From Pseudobdellovibrionaceae bacterium (GTDB lineage Bacteria; Bdellovibrionota; Bdellovibrionia; Bdellovibrionales; Bdellovibrionaceae), in NCBI GenBank assembly GCA_016719575.1, contig JADJYV010000002.1, positions 551,879 to 615,878 of the forward strand: 64,000 nt of DNA, read 5' to 3'. The notes beneath the pieces are model-generated. The model ran no database searches, had not been told where the DNA came from, and saw nothing but the letters and a program-made list of their open reading frames with translations. Shown here in pieces: positions 8,618 through 17,840 of this stretch. The stretch's first letter is position 1; each line of letters opens with the position of its first letter. Both the position numbers and the translations under genes were made by a program.

Positions 8618-9697
8618 TTATCTTTTAAGACGCAATAAAAAGAAATACGCCAGGCTGCCCATGACAATATTTGCAGACCAGGCGGCCACAATTGGATTTA
8701 AATGACCATGGGTCCCGAGGGTTAAAAACGAACTGAGAAGAATCCAGTAACAAAACACGAGCAAAATAACAATTCCGACGTTCATCATGGTCCCACCAGA
8801 TCTCGCTTTTCCGACGCTAAATGGAATACCAAGCAAACACATCACCAGCCCCGCAAAAGCAAAGCTAAACTTGGAATGATAGTCCACTTCGTAGCGAATC
8901 GTATCTAAACCGGCCTCTTTGTTACGTCCAATAAACCGCGAAAGTTCTTTTTGGCTCAACATATCTGAAGTTTGACCCGAGGCCTGGATGTCTTTGGCAT
9001 CCTCACCCATAGAGATCGTTTTTTCTTTAAATTGACTTGTGAGAGGAAAACTTGAGTTTCCCGTAAATAAAGTAACGGAACCATCCAGAAGATTCCAGGT
9101 GTTGCCCTTAAACTCCACGCTACTTGCCGTAATCATCTGTAAGAGATCCCACTGCGGACCAAAAAAATACAATGTAAGACTCTGTGCCCGATCTCCCTGA
9201 GCATTGAGAGTCTTAATATTAAAAATGGCATTTTTTGAACGATACCAAATTTTATTGGTTTTGACTGTGGAATACAAAGAGGGCTTCTTTTCAATATCAT
9301 TGTAATAAATAAAATTCTTCTTTCGGCTCATGGCTGGACCCGTCTGATCCATCACAGAAAAGAAAATTGCCGAAATTAAAACCACCCACAAAAGTAGCGG
9401 CATCGTGATACGAAGCAAACTCATCCCGCTAGCGAAAAGTGCAACCAACTCGTTGGACTTATTCATTGATGAGATCGCAAGGATCGTGCCCAACAAACAA
9501 GCTACGGGCAATAGTTTGTTGAAAATTTCAGGCAGGTAGTACAAGTAATATTGAAACAGGGTCGATAGCTCAAGCCCCTTATGACTGACCATGGTTGACA
9601 TTGCATCGACCGCCAAAAAAATAGTCACGAAAACAAGGCTGCCGCCGACAAAATAAGCCCAGAATAATCCCGAGACGTACCGATCCATCCGATTCAT
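8618..9697 (-). CDS. lptG: LptG/LptF-type LPS export permease (YjgP/YjgQ family)
   Basis: Inner-membrane subunit of the Lpt machine, which with the LptB ATPase extracts lipopolysaccharide for transport to the outer membrane. The 359-residue protein starts with the family MDRYVSGLFWAYF segment, has three N-terminal membrane helices, a periplasmic domain of about residues 130-270 and three C-terminal helices. The N-terminal LDRY-like motif favours LptG over LptF. No partner permease is seen nearby. It heads the lptG-def-fmt-rpe-rhlE run and is divergent from the response regulator at 9746. The start (9697, or ATG 9688) has no clear ribosome-binding site. Confidence 0.88.
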   Translation of the reverse strand: MNRMDRYVSGLFWAYFVGGSLVFVTIFLAVDAMSTMVSHKGLELSTLFQYYLYYLPEIFNKLLPVACLLGTILAISSMNKSNELVALFASGMSLLRITMPLLLWVVLISAIFFSVMDQTGPAMSRKKNFIYYNDIEKKPSLYSTVKTNKIWYRSKNAIFNIKTLNAQGDRAQSLTLYFFGPQWDLLQMITASSVEFKGNTWNLLDGSVTLFTGNSSFPLTSQFKEKTISMGEDAKDIQASGQTSDMLSQKELSRFIGRNKEAGLDTIRYEVDYHSKFSFAFAGLVMCLLGIPFSVGKARSGGTMMNVGIVILLVFCYWILLSSFLTLGTHGHLNPIVAAWSANIVMGSLAYFFLLRLKR

Positions 9698-9710
9698 AAA
9701 ACTATTATTG

Positions 9711-9739
9711 TTGACTCAATCGCAAATTCCTACTTTACT
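9711..9739 (+). promoter_or_regulatory. Candidate sigma-70-type promoter for the response-regulator operon
   Basis: TTGACT at 9711-9716 and TTTACT at 9734-9739 with a 17-nt spacer. The expected transcription start, 6-7 nt further on, falls at the ATG (9746), implying a leaderless mRNA; no Shine-Dalgarno sequence is visible. Confidence 0.5.
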
Positions 9740-9745
9740 TTGCTT

Positions 9746-10828
9746 ATGGCTTTACGCGTCTTACTAGCAGATGAAAGTTCCACCATTAAACGGGTCATGC
9801 AGTTGGCCCTCCAAGATTTCGCAGTGGAGGTCAAAGCCGTTCCCGTAGGCCTCGATGTTGTTCCCGTGACCAAGACATTCAAGCCTGATATCATTTTCGC
9901 TGACGTTTTGCTGACAAAGCGCAATGGCTACGAAATTTGTCAGGACCTCAAAAAAGATCCCGAGACGAAGTTGATTCCAGTGGTCCTAATGTGGAGCGGC
10001 TTCATGGATATTGATGAAATCAAGATCGCTGTCGCCGATGCTCGACTTGAAAAACCTTTCGATGCGGACACTCTTCGGCAACTTGTTCAAAGCCTGGTAC
10101 CCAAAACACAAACAAATCCGGTAAGCCCATTTCTGAAGTTTCCAAAGATGCCAGAGTTTTCTGAATCCTTGGGGAAAATCCCTGAGGCTGCGCCAGTCAA
10201 TTTTGACAAATTCGATCCAAGCGATGAGCAAGATGATATCTACAAAATACCTGAAGACTCGCTAAGTGTGAGTATCGCCCCCTCGATCCCGCTTATTGAG
10301 ACCCCTGAGGATCTTTCTGCGGAAAATCTTTTAGTGGATTCTGAAGAGGAGTTTACCAGCGTTCCCCTAAAATCCTCGCAACAAAAAGACCAGCACGAAG
10401 ATGACGGCTGGTCTCAACAAGATTTGAAAAAATTCAAAATCCAAATTCCCTCGGAAAAATCGGAAGAAGACTTTGCCGCAAAATTTATGATTCCCCAAGA
10501 AAACTTGGGTCCTGCCAAGATTCAAGATGATGGCGAATTTGAGGAACTTGACTTCGGCGAAGAGTTAACGTCGACCAAGGTTGATCTAAAATCTCCTCCG
10601 ACGGAAAGATTTCAAACAAAAGCCACCCACACGACTCCTCAGAAACCTTTGCTCTCTGGGGCAACGACGACCTCGAGTACAGACCCTGAAATGATAGAGC
10701 GAGTCATTCGTGAAGAAGTACGAGAAGTCATTGAAAACATCTGCTGGAAAATGTTACCTGAAATTGCTGAAAAACTAGTGCGCGAAGAAATTCAAAAGAT
10801 TCTTCGCGATGTTGAGAAATCAGTCTAA
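9746..10828 (+). CDS. Response regulator with acidic linker and conserved C-terminal helix (RomR-like layout)
   Basis: A 360-residue protein. Residues 1-125 form a CheY-like receiver: phospho-acceptor Asp at about 53 (IIFADVLL), acidic pair region LLADES, and conserved Lys in LEKPF. Residues about 130-300 are a Pro/Glu/Asp-rich linker without fold signals. The last 50 residues hold the helix IENICWKMLPEIAEKL followed by REEIQKIL, a motif (W..P.LAE.L...EI..) often seen at the C-terminus of delta-proteobacterial receiver proteins. The overall layout resembles the polarity regulator RomR, but identity is inference. No DNA-binding domain. First gene of an operon with nadC, birA and a redoxin. Confidence 0.8.
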   Translation: MALRVLLADESSTIKRVMQLALQDFAVEVKAVPVGLDVVPVTKTFKPDIIFADVLLTKRNGYEICQDLKKDPETKLIPVVLMWSGFMDIDEIKIAVADARLEKPFDADTLRQLVQSLVPKTQTNPVSPFLKFPKMPEFSESLGKIPEAAPVNFDKFDPSDEQDDIYKIPEDSLSVSIAPSIPLIETPEDLSAENLLVDSEEEFTSVPLKSSQQKDQHEDDGWSQQDLKKFKIQIPSEKSEEDFAAKFMIPQENLGPAKIQDDGEFEELDFGEELTSTKVDLKSPPTERFQTKATHTTPQKPLLSGATTTSSTDPEMIERVIREEVREVIENICWKMLPEIAEKLVREEIQKILRDVEKSV

Positions 10829-10862
10829 ATCACTCAGCCTCAAAGCCAATGAGGGATAACCT

Positions 10863-11687
10863 ATGACACTCCATGAACTAATCCGCGCTGCGATCAAAGA
10901 AGACATGCCGACCGGAGATCTAACGACGGAAGCACTTGCCCTAAAACCTCGCCACGGCAGGGCCCGACTTAAGGCAAAGGAGGACCTCATCCTTTCTGGA
11001 ACGATGGCCTTTGAGCAAACCCTCCTCAGCCTTGAATCCAACTGCAAAATTAAGTGGCACTTTGAGGAAGGCGACAAGGTTTTAAAAAATCAGATCATCT
11101 GCACTATCGAAGGCGATCTTGTTCAAGTACTAAAAGCAGAACGAGTGGCCTTGAATTTTTTAGGCCATCTCTCGGGAATCGCGACTGTGACCTCTCGCTT
11201 TGTAAGTGCACTTGCTGGAACAAACACCCGCATCCTAGATACTAGAAAAACCACCCCTGGCTATCGCGAACTAGAAAAACGCGCCGTCGTCCATGGTGGC
11301 GGACTAAATCACCGCATGAATCTTTCAAGCGCAGTTCTTATTAAGGACAATCATATCGCCGTGATGGGAGGAATTCGCCAGGCCGTCACTCGCGTTCGAG
11401 CCCACACCTCCTTGCCAATTGAAGTTGAGGCCTCCAATCTTGACCAAGTCGCTGAAGCCGTTGAAATGAAGGTTCGACGCATTCTGCTCGACAATATGAG
11501 CAACGAAACCCTCGCAAAAGCTCGAGCTCTCATTCCAGCTGAAATTGAATCCGAAGCTAGCGGCAACATGTCTTTAGATCGCGTGCGTTCCGTTGCAGAA
11601 ATTGGTGTTGATTTTATTTCCGTCGGAGCCTTAACTCATTCGGCTCCCGTTTCTGATGTCAGCTTAGTTTTTGATTGGACGAATTGA
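10863..11687 (+). CDS. nadC: Nicotinate-nucleotide diphosphorylase (quinolinate phosphoribosyltransferase)
   Basis: Makes nicotinate mononucleotide from quinolinate and PRPP, with release of CO2, in de novo NAD synthesis. The 274-residue protein shows ALNFLGHLSGIAT, DTRKTTPGYRELEKRAV, the GGGLNHRMNLSSAVLIKDNH segment (in pieces) and the C-terminal phosphate site VDFISVGALTHS. Length is normal. Located 34 nt after the response regulator; its TGA overlaps the ATG of birA by one base, so translation is probably coupled. No nadA or nadB is in the window. Confidence 0.97.
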   Translation: MTLHELIRAAIKEDMPTGDLTTEALALKPRHGRARLKAKEDLILSGTMAFEQTLLSLESNCKIKWHFEEGDKVLKNQIICTIEGDLVQVLKAERVALNFLGHLSGIATVTSRFVSALAGTNTRILDTRKTTPGYRELEKRAVVHGGGLNHRMNLSSAVLIKDNHIAVMGGIRQAVTRVRAHTSLPIEVEASNLDQVAEAVEMKVRRILLDNMSNETLAKARALIPAEIESEASGNMSLDRVRSVAEIGVDFISVGALTHSAPVSDVSLVFDWTN

Positions 11688-12448
11688 TGTCAATGATCGA
11701 AACACCTCTCGAAGACATTCAAATCGGAGCTATCACAAAAGAGTGGGCAATAGCCAATCAGCTCTATGTCCACTACGAAAGCTCTCTAAAGAGCACCAAC
11801 GACCTTGCAAAAACAAAGGCTTTCGATGAGGGCCTGATGTCGGAACCCCTCTGTTTATTTCTAACCGACCATCAAACTTCTGGCCGAGGCCGAGGAAAAA
11901 ACACTTGGCAAGACGCCTCTCCTGGAAGTGCTCTTCTGAGCTCTTGGGGCTACCTTTTGAATGCTAAACCCCAACCAACAACATCTTGCCTTGTAGGATT
12001 AGCTGTCTACCGCGCACTCACTGCAACTTGGCCCTTTCTCGCTTGGAATCTCAAGGCCCCAAATGATATTTTCATCGGAGAAAAAAAAGTGGCCGGTATT
12101 CTTTTGGAGTCTGTACTCCAGGCAGATGAGGTTCGAATCATTGTCGGTCTTGGTATCAATGTCATAAAAGCTCCCACGGAAGTCCCAACAAGCGGTTCAA
12201 TTCTTGAATCTCTTCCGGTAGGTACTCCTCTGCTCGGTCAAGATTGGACCTCCTTCCTAGAGCGTTTGCTATTTGAAATTACGGACGCCATTTCTCGCTG
12301 CGAAGAACCTCTATCAACGACAGATCAAATGTCTTTACTTAAAGCCTTAAATGACAATCCGAATCTCCAAGAGTATTACGAAAAAGTTGAGTCGACGGGC
12401 TCGCTCATTTTGGAGAGTGGCAAATCCGTCGCTTGGTGGGAGCTCTAA
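11687..12448 (+). CDS. birA: Biotin-[acetyl-CoA-carboxylase] ligase, monofunctional
   Basis: Activates biotin with ATP and attaches it to the biotin carboxyl carrier protein. The 253-residue protein has the biotinyl-5'-AMP-binding loop SGRGRGKNTW, the biotin-contact segment APNDIFIGEKKVAGIL and GLGINV. It lacks the N-terminal winged-helix DNA-binding domain of E. coli BirA, so it is an enzyme without repressor function. ATG 11687 overlaps the nadC stop; a TTG at 11675 is less likely. Biotin and NAD cofactor genes are thus translated as one unit. Confidence 0.93.
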   Translation: MSMIETPLEDIQIGAITKEWAIANQLYVHYESSLKSTNDLAKTKAFDEGLMSEPLCLFLTDHQTSGRGRGKNTWQDASPGSALLSSWGYLLNAKPQPTTSCLVGLAVYRALTATWPFLAWNLKAPNDIFIGEKKVAGILLESVLQADEVRIIVGLGINVIKAPTEVPTSGSILESLPVGTPLLGQDWTSFLERLLFEITDAISRCEEPLSTTDQMSLLKALNDNPNLQEYYEKVESTGSLILESGKSVAWWEL

Positions 12449-12449
12449 G

Positions 12450-13016
12450 ATGGCATTAACAATCACTCCATTTGCTGATATCGGACGCGACTGTCCTGAC
12501 TTTGAACTCCCCTCTGTGGATGGAAAAGTTTTTTCGAAAAAAGACTTCCTGAACGAAAGACCCTTCGTCGTCTTTTTTATTTGTAATCACTGTCCTTATG
12601 TCAAAGCAATTGAGGATCGCCTGATTCAATTGGGACATGATTTAAAGGCTCTCGGCATCAACACTGTGGCAATCTGTTCAAACGACGAGGAAAATGATCC
12701 CGAAGACAGATTCGAAAATCTACGAAAACGGTGGCAAGACAAAAACTACCCCTTTCCATACTTGCATGACAAGTCTCAAGAAGTGGCAAAGAGCTTCGGC
12801 GCAATTTGCACTCCAGATTTCTTCGTCTACGATAAAAATCTCAAATTGGCTTATCGAGGACGTCTTGATGACTCTTGGAAAGACCCTTCAAAAGTAACTC
12901 GCCGCGAACTCTTTGAAGCTGTTCTCTGTCTCGATCGAGATGAGTCACTTAACGTTCAGCAAACCCCCTCCATGGGTTGCTCTATAAAGTGGGTAGGCAA
13001 AGTAGGTGTTGGTTGA
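12450..13016 (+). CDS. Thioredoxin-fold peroxiredoxin-like protein (AhpC/TSA superfamily)
   Basis: A 188-residue cytoplasmic protein without signal peptide. The redoxin fold is recognised from DCPDFELPSVDGKVFS, VVFFICNHCPYVKAIEDRL, and the cis-Pro loop AICTPDFFVYD. The CNHC motif (Cys 45 and 48) marks the PRX-like subgroup often annotated as 'thioredoxin family protein'. It probably reduces peroxide or a disulfide partner; substrate unknown. ATG 12450 lies 1 nt after the birA stop, so it is in the same operon. An apparent longer start at 12351 lies inside birA and is rejected. Confidence 0.88.
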   Translation: MALTITPFADIGRDCPDFELPSVDGKVFSKKDFLNERPFVVFFICNHCPYVKAIEDRLIQLGHDLKALGINTVAICSNDEENDPEDRFENLRKRWQDKNYPFPYLHDKSQEVAKSFGAICTPDFFVYDKNLKLAYRGRLDDSWKDPSKVTRRELFEAVLCLDRDESLNVQQTPSMGCSIKWVGKVGVG

Positions 13017-13558
13017 AAATCCTCAGGCAATTTCTATTAGCCACGGTCCTCGCTGTAGCCACATTGGTGGGGTACTTGGCCTACCATCTTGGTGCCTTCA
13101 AATCCGTCGACATTGCTGATGGCAAACGCCCAGCAATGAAGATGATCTACAAAGACCACACCGGCTCTTACCACAAAATTGTCAGTGTCATTCAGGAGGT
13201 CGAAACCTGGGCTAAATCCCAAAATATCGACTGCACAGAATCCTTTGGAGAGTATATTGATGACCCCAACCTCATCGAGGAGATCCGCCTTCGCAGTCGC
13301 GGCGGCTGTATTGTAAAAGACGTTCCGGCAAATCTTCCTTCTGATTATAAAACTCAAGAGGTCCCAGAACGCGACTATGTTATCGCTGTCTTTGCTGGCT
13401 CTCCTGGGATTGGCCCAGTCAAAGTCTACCCAAAAGTCGAAAGTTATATGAGAAACCACCAGCTGGTTATGGACGGCTCCGTCATCGAAGTTTATGTAAT
13501 TCATTCAAAAAATGAGATGACGACCACCTATCTTTTTCCTGTAATAAAAGGCATATAG
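13013..13558 (+). CDS. Membrane-anchored GyrI-like/AraC-effector-binding-domain protein
   Basis: About 181 residues from a TTG at 13013 that overlaps the previous TGA. One N-terminal membrane helix (FLLATVLAVATLVGYLAYHL) is followed by a domain resembling the GyrI-like small-molecule-binding fold (SOUL/AraC effector-binding type): a GYRI-type repeat with MKMIYKDHTGSYHKI and the paired strand YVIAVFAGSPG, ending in VIEVYVI. In other bacteria such stand-alone domains sit next to membrane or redox genes and may bind hydrophobic ligands. Ligand unknown. Last gene of the 9746-13558 operon. The family call is by fold pattern only. Confidence 0.6.
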   Translation: MKILRQFLLATVLAVATLVGYLAYHLGAFKSVDIADGKRPAMKMIYKDHTGSYHKIVSVIQEVETWAKSQNIDCTESFGEYIDDPNLIEEIRLRSRGGCIVKDVPANLPSDYKTQEVPERDYVIAVFAGSPGIGPVKVYPKVESYMRNHQLVMDGSVIEVYVIHSKNEMTTTYLFPVIKGI

Positions 13559-13625
13559 ACCCCAATTCAGTTGCTTTTTCATGTCAGGAGTTTTAAGAAA
13601 AACCTTCAAACATGGAGGCTCCATA

Positions 13626-14171
13626 ATGACATTTATTTTTACCTTGCTTATTGCCTTGACGCTTTCGTCTTCAGCTTTTGCTCAAGATAAAACTCCATTT
13701 GAAACTCTACGCGAAGCCTTCAACAACTCTAACAGTGGCGCTACAATTGACGACTTCGAAACAGATCTTTGGACGGGTTGCCTTTATGTAAACACCAAAA
13801 ATCCGAACTCCACGACTGGCACCAGTGTTCGGGTTCTACAATGGGATGACGTATCCGACAATGGCCCCTTATTTCCTGGTGGCGGCAATCGCCGCATCGA
13901 TGTTTTTAACGACTACTCCGTCGACCAAAAAATAGCTTCTTTTTTCGCCGCCTCAACCATTCGTGAAACGAATGAATATTTAAAACAATCATTGAGCGGC
14001 TACGGTTGGAATCAGGTAAATATTTTGGGAAAAAAACAAAATGGGCTGCTGCTGTTTGCAGTAGAGTTTAGTGAAAATCAGTACACTCCCATTGAAGCCC
14101 GCATCTATGGCTATTGTTGGGACCGAGACCAACAAGAAGACGAGAGTCTACCGCTTCCAGTTCCTCAGTAA
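13626..14171 (+). CDS. Secreted protein of unknown function
   Basis: A 181-residue exported protein. ATG 13626 has GGAGG about 8 nt upstream and starts a clear signal peptide ending SSSAFA; an earlier in-frame ATG at 13581 would bury the signal and is not used. The mature protein has two Cys (WTGCLYV and YGYCW) and ends in an acidic/Pro-rich tail. No known domain recognised. Its TAA overlaps the stop of the minus-strand SIMPL gene (convergent, 7 nt shared), so the two transcripts would be complementary at their ends. Confidence 0.7.
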   Translation: MTFIFTLLIALTLSSSAFAQDKTPFETLREAFNNSNSGATIDDFETDLWTGCLYVNTKNPNSTTGTSVRVLQWDDVSDNGPLFPGGGNRRIDVFNDYSVDQKIASFFAASTIRETNEYLKQSLSGYGWNQVNILGKKQNGLLLFAVEFSENQYTPIEARIYGYCWDRDQQEDESLPLPVPQ

Positions 14172-14869
14172 ATTTCGTACTGAGTTGTAATATCCACTCG
14201 CACTTTCACTTGCCCTGGCAACACTTCGGTTGGTGCCACCTCAGCAAGGGCCATTGCCTTCATCATACTGCCACGATACGGGACTGCTCCGACCTGTGCC
14301 CCATAATTAACGTTAACAACGCCCTTAATTTTTACGTTTGCTGCTTTGGCAAGCTCTTCGGCCTGCAGCCGGCCTGATCGCACAGCGTCCCCTAAGGCCG
14401 CCAGTTCAATCTGTGAGCGCTTATCCGTATCCCATTGAATGGAATTGATATTCACGCCCGCCTCTCCATTCGAAGCCGATGCCACCACAGCGTCGAGGAA
14501 TGCCCCCAGTTCTTCTGTCTTACGGAGGGTCACCCGCAATATTTGCAAAGCCCGAAAGCCCACCCTTTTATTTTGCTGGATCTTTTGATCATAAATGTAC
14601 TCAGGGTTTAAAGAATAACTCTCGGTCTGAATATCCTCTTTTTTTACTTTAAATGTATCGAAGGTTTTTTTTACTTTTTGAAACTCTAAAGCATTCAAGT
14701 TTTGAGCCTGCTTGGCTGTCACAGCCTTACTCCAAACTTCGACGTTCAATAATACCATATTTGGATCTATGGACTTTTCGGCAAAGCTAGAAACCACAAT
14801 CAGCCTCTCCATCGCAGCCAAAGAGATACTCGAAAATAATAAGAGTCCCAAAAATAAAAACCTGCACAT
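14165..14869 (-). CDS. SIMPL domain (DUF541) periplasmic protein
   Basis: A 234-residue protein with a signal peptide (LGLLLFSSISLAA). The mature part matches the SIMPL/DUF541 family of periplasmic or outer-membrane-associated proteins: ERLIVVSSFAEKSIDPNMV, a helix-rich middle (KVKKTFDTFKVKKEDIQTE), YDQKIQQNKRVGFRA, and the C-terminal VKVRVDITTQYEIY. E. coli YggE is the best-known relative and is linked to oxidative stress, but its biochemical role is unclear. ATG 14869 is the only plausible start. Monocistronic by position, 21 nt after the aconitase-start side of the next gene on the opposite end. Confidence 0.88.
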   Translation of the reverse strand: MCRFLFLGLLLFSSISLAAMERLIVVSSFAEKSIDPNMVLLNVEVWSKAVTAKQAQNLNALEFQKVKKTFDTFKVKKEDIQTESYSLNPEYIYDQKIQQNKRVGFRALQILRVTLRKTEELGAFLDAVVASASNGEAGVNINSIQWDTDKRSQIELAALGDAVRSGRLQAEELAKAANVKIKGVVNVNYGAQVGAVPYRGSMMKAMALAEVAPTEVLPGQVKVRVDITTQYEIY

Positions 14870-14890
14870 AAAGTACCCCCAGATATATTT

Positions 14891-17158
14891 TTAGGCCTTA
14901 TTGGCCGCGCGAATCAAATTAAGTGCCGATCCCGCCTTAAACCAATTCAGCTGTTCAGCATTGTAGCTATGCTTCAGAGCAATAACCTCTTTACTCCCAT
15001 CACTGTGTTTGATCTCCATTTTGACATCCCGGCCTGGTGCTAAACTCTGTAAATCAACAAGACTCACGCGGTCATCCTCTTTGATTTTGTCATAGTCTGC
15101 AGGAACTGCGAAGGTCATTGCCAAAACCCCTTGCTTCTTCAAGTTGGTTTCGTGAATTCTGGCAAAAGACTTTGTTACGACAGCTGTGCAGCCCAAAAAC
15201 CTCGGAGACATCGCTGCGTGCTCACGAGAAGAGCCTTCGCCATAATTTTCATCTCCGATAATGACCCAGCCCTTATTTGCCTTCTGATACTCGCGCGCAA
15301 CTTTAGCAAACTCTTGAGCTCCAGTGCCGGTAATTTGATTTTTACCTTTACCAACTTCTCCAGTAAAAGCATTGTCCGCGCCCAAAAGCATATTATTAGA
15401 AATATTGTCCAAGTGGCCACGGTACTTCAACCAGGGTCCTCCTGGAGAAATATGGTCTGTCGTGCACTTGCCCTTAGCTTTTGCTAAAATCAATTGATCA
15501 GAAAAATCTTTTCCATCCCATTTCGTGAATGGTGCCAGTAATTGCAACCGATCTGAACTTGGAGACACTGCAACTTTTGCCTCACGCCCTTGTGGCTTCT
15601 GATAGCCCTCTGTATCCGGAACAAAACCCTTCGCCGGGAGTTCGGGAGCTTCAGGTGCTTTCAACTTGATTTTTCCTTTTGGCGTCTCGAGCTCGTCAGA
15701 AATTGGATTGAAGTCCAATCGTCCTGCCAAACCTAAAGCCATTACCAACTCTGGTGAACCAATAAAGGCCAAGGTCTCTGGGTTCGAATCGTTTCGGCCA
15801 CGGAAATTGCGGTTGAAAGAAGTCACAATCGTATTCTTCTCTCCCATTTTGATGTCATCCCTTTTCCACTGCCCAATGCACGGACCACAAGCATTTGCGA
15901 GCACAGTCGCACCGACATCATTTAAAATCGCCATTTGGCCGTCCCGCTCAATGGTGTATTGCACCTGACTAGAGCCCGGACTCACCAAGAACGGCTGCTG
16001 CATGCGCACGCCGCTATCCATTGCTTGCTTAGCAACAAAGGCAGCACGACCGATATCTTCATAAGAAGAGTTCGTGCAAGAGCCCACCAAAGCAGAAGAC
16101 AACTTCGTCGGCCAACCTTTTTCTTTTGCTTCTTTCGCGATTGCTGAAATTGGCCGAGCAATGTCCGGGGAATGAGGTCCCACAAGATGAGGCTCCAGAG
16201 CCGACAGATCAATTTCGTAAACTTCATCAAAGAATTTTTTAGGATCCGCGGCTACTTCAGGATCTGCACATAATAAATCCTTATGCTGATCCGATATGGC
16301 GGCAAGCTCTGCCCGGCCTGTTGAATTCAAGTAAGCCTTCATGCGCTCGTCATACGGAAAGATTGAACAGGTCGCGCCTAACTCCGCTCCCATATTCGTA
16401 ATTGTGGCCTTTCCGGTGCAAGAAATCGACTTCGTTCCTTCGCCAAAGTACTCAACAATTTTATCAGTTCCGCCCTTAACAGTCAGCATTCCACACAATT
16501 TCAAAATCACATCTTTTGCCGAGGTCCACCCTGTCATTTTACCTTTGAGATGAACTCCAATAAGTTTCGGATTCTTTACTTCCCAAGTAAGCCCCGACAT
16601 CACATCAGAGGCATCTGAACCGCCAACACCCACGGCACACATTCCCAGGCCGCCCGCATTCGGAGTGTGAGAGTCTGTCCCAATCATCAAGCCACCTGGA
16701 AACGCATAGTTCTCAAGAATCACTTGATGAATAATTCCAGCGCCTGGCTTCCAGAAGCCGATATTGTAGCGAGAGGTTGAGGTTGCTAAAAAATTAAAAA
16801 CTTCTTCGTTCACCTTATTCGACGCCACCATGTCGTCAGCTTTGCCTTTGTATGCCTGAATCAAGTGATCACAATGAACTGTCGATGGCACGGCCGCCTC
16901 ATCCTTACCCGCCAACATAAACTGCAATAATGCCATCTGTGCTGTCGCATCTTGCATCGCCACGCGGTCTGGACGTAATTGCAAGAAAGAAGAACCCCGA
17001 ACGAGTTCTTGGTTTTTTGGATCATCAAGATGTCCGAAAACGACCTTCTCTGCCAGAGTAAGGGGTCTATTTAAACGCTGACGAATCACCGCCAATCGCT
17101 CGTTAGACTTTGTATAAACGCTTTTGACCATTTCTGGAGTGGTCTCGATTTTCGCCAT
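14891..17158 (-). CDS. acnA: Aconitate hydratase (mitochondrial-type)
   Basis: Isomerises citrate to isocitrate through cis-aconitate in the TCA cycle, using a [4Fe-4S] cluster. The 755-residue length and sequence (IDTSTPNAGGLGM-like GTDSHTPNAGG, LVGSCTNSS, ACGPCIGQWKR, GDENYGEGSSREHAA, RIHETNLKKQGVLAM) match the mitochondrial aconitase branch rather than AcnA/IRP or AcnB. Cluster-ligand Cys are in SCTNS and CGPC. ATG 17158 has AGAGGG just upstream. A lone gene. The gene symbol follows common annotation use for this branch in Bdellovibrio-like genomes. Confidence 0.96.
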   Translation of the reverse strand: MAKIETTPEMVKSVYTKSNERLAVIRQRLNRPLTLAEKVVFGHLDDPKNQELVRGSSFLQLRPDRVAMQDATAQMALLQFMLAGKDEAAVPSTVHCDHLIQAYKGKADDMVASNKVNEEVFNFLATSTSRYNIGFWKPGAGIIHQVILENYAFPGGLMIGTDSHTPNAGGLGMCAVGVGGSDASDVMSGLTWEVKNPKLIGVHLKGKMTGWTSAKDVILKLCGMLTVKGGTDKIVEYFGEGTKSISCTGKATITNMGAELGATCSIFPYDERMKAYLNSTGRAELAAISDQHKDLLCADPEVAADPKKFFDEVYEIDLSALEPHLVGPHSPDIARPISAIAKEAKEKGWPTKLSSALVGSCTNSSYEDIGRAAFVAKQAMDSGVRMQQPFLVSPGSSQVQYTIERDGQMAILNDVGATVLANACGPCIGQWKRDDIKMGEKNTIVTSFNRNFRGRNDSNPETLAFIGSPELVMALGLAGRLDFNPISDELETPKGKIKLKAPEAPELPAKGFVPDTEGYQKPQGREAKVAVSPSSDRLQLLAPFTKWDGKDFSDQLILAKAKGKCTTDHISPGGPWLKYRGHLDNISNNMLLGADNAFTGEVGKGKNQITGTGAQEFAKVAREYQKANKGWVIIGDENYGEGSSREHAAMSPRFLGCTAVVTKSFARIHETNLKKQGVLAMTFAVPADYDKIKEDDRVSLVDLQSLAPGRDVKMEIKHSDGSKEVIALKHSYNAEQLNWFKAGSALNLIRAANKA

Positions 17159-17256
17159 ATAACCCTCTTTTCAAATGAAATTTGCGTTTTCATGTTAATG
17201 AAAATCATCTGAAAGCTCAATGCCTAGGATGACTTACGCAGCGGGTTGTGGGTTCT

Positions 17257-17607
17257 TTACTCTGAGAAAAGATCGAAATTATCCTCTGGGGCAGAGGGAG
17301 TCGGGGGAGTTGAATCTGAAGAGAACTTACCTTGTCGAACCTGCAGTTGAGAAATCAATGTTCCATGCAACTTTTTTAAGTTTTTTCTTAGTTGTGAACA
17401 GTTCGGCGCATTATCAATAGCCTGAAAAAAATCTTTTGCAGAAACAGAACGCATCTCGTAGGCCTGTTCTAAGTCTAAGAATGCCACCTGAGTCTGGCGA
17501 TGTTGATAAATACATTTCATGGCCTGAGTGTCATTTAACTTGGCCTGAACCACAAAAGAGCACGCGAACATCATAAAAAATGTAAGAAATGAAAATCGCC
17601 GTTTCAT
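17257..17607 (-). CDS. Small secreted protein, unknown
   Basis: A 116-residue protein with an N-terminal signal peptide (FLTFFMMFACSFVVQAK). The mature part is helical, with Cys at YQHR-flanking CIYQH and in NCSQLRKNL, probably paired, and an acidic C-terminal tail (PSAPEDNFDLFSE). GGAGG precedes ATG 17607. No recognised family. It lies downstream of nothing obvious and is divergent from the region leading to the L,D-transpeptidase gene, 233 nt away, which carries no evident gene. Confidence 0.68.
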   Translation of the reverse strand: MKRRFSFLTFFMMFACSFVVQAKLNDTQAMKCIYQHRQTQVAFLDLEQAYEMRSVSAKDFFQAIDNAPNCSQLRKNLKKLHGTLISQLQVRQGKFSSDSTPPTPSAPEDNFDLFSE

Positions 17608-17840
17608 TTGTCCTCCAAGTCAACGGATGGCAATATAACAAAATTAATGCCACCACAAAAGCAGAAAACCCCCTGCATTGTTGTGATTTGGTGGCATTTT
17701 AGTGTCTATATATTCTCCACTGTGACGCCGTTTTTTGGCCTCACCATAAAATTCACCGTAGATTTCACCATGGTTTCAATCACCTACGGCGCACTTTTTT
17801 CTAGCCCTCTTGGCGAGGGGATTGCACCTCTGGCTTTTCC

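Noticed and set aside
12351..12449. N-terminal extension of the redoxin gene
   Set aside because: It lies inside birA in another frame; the domain starts at ATG 12450.
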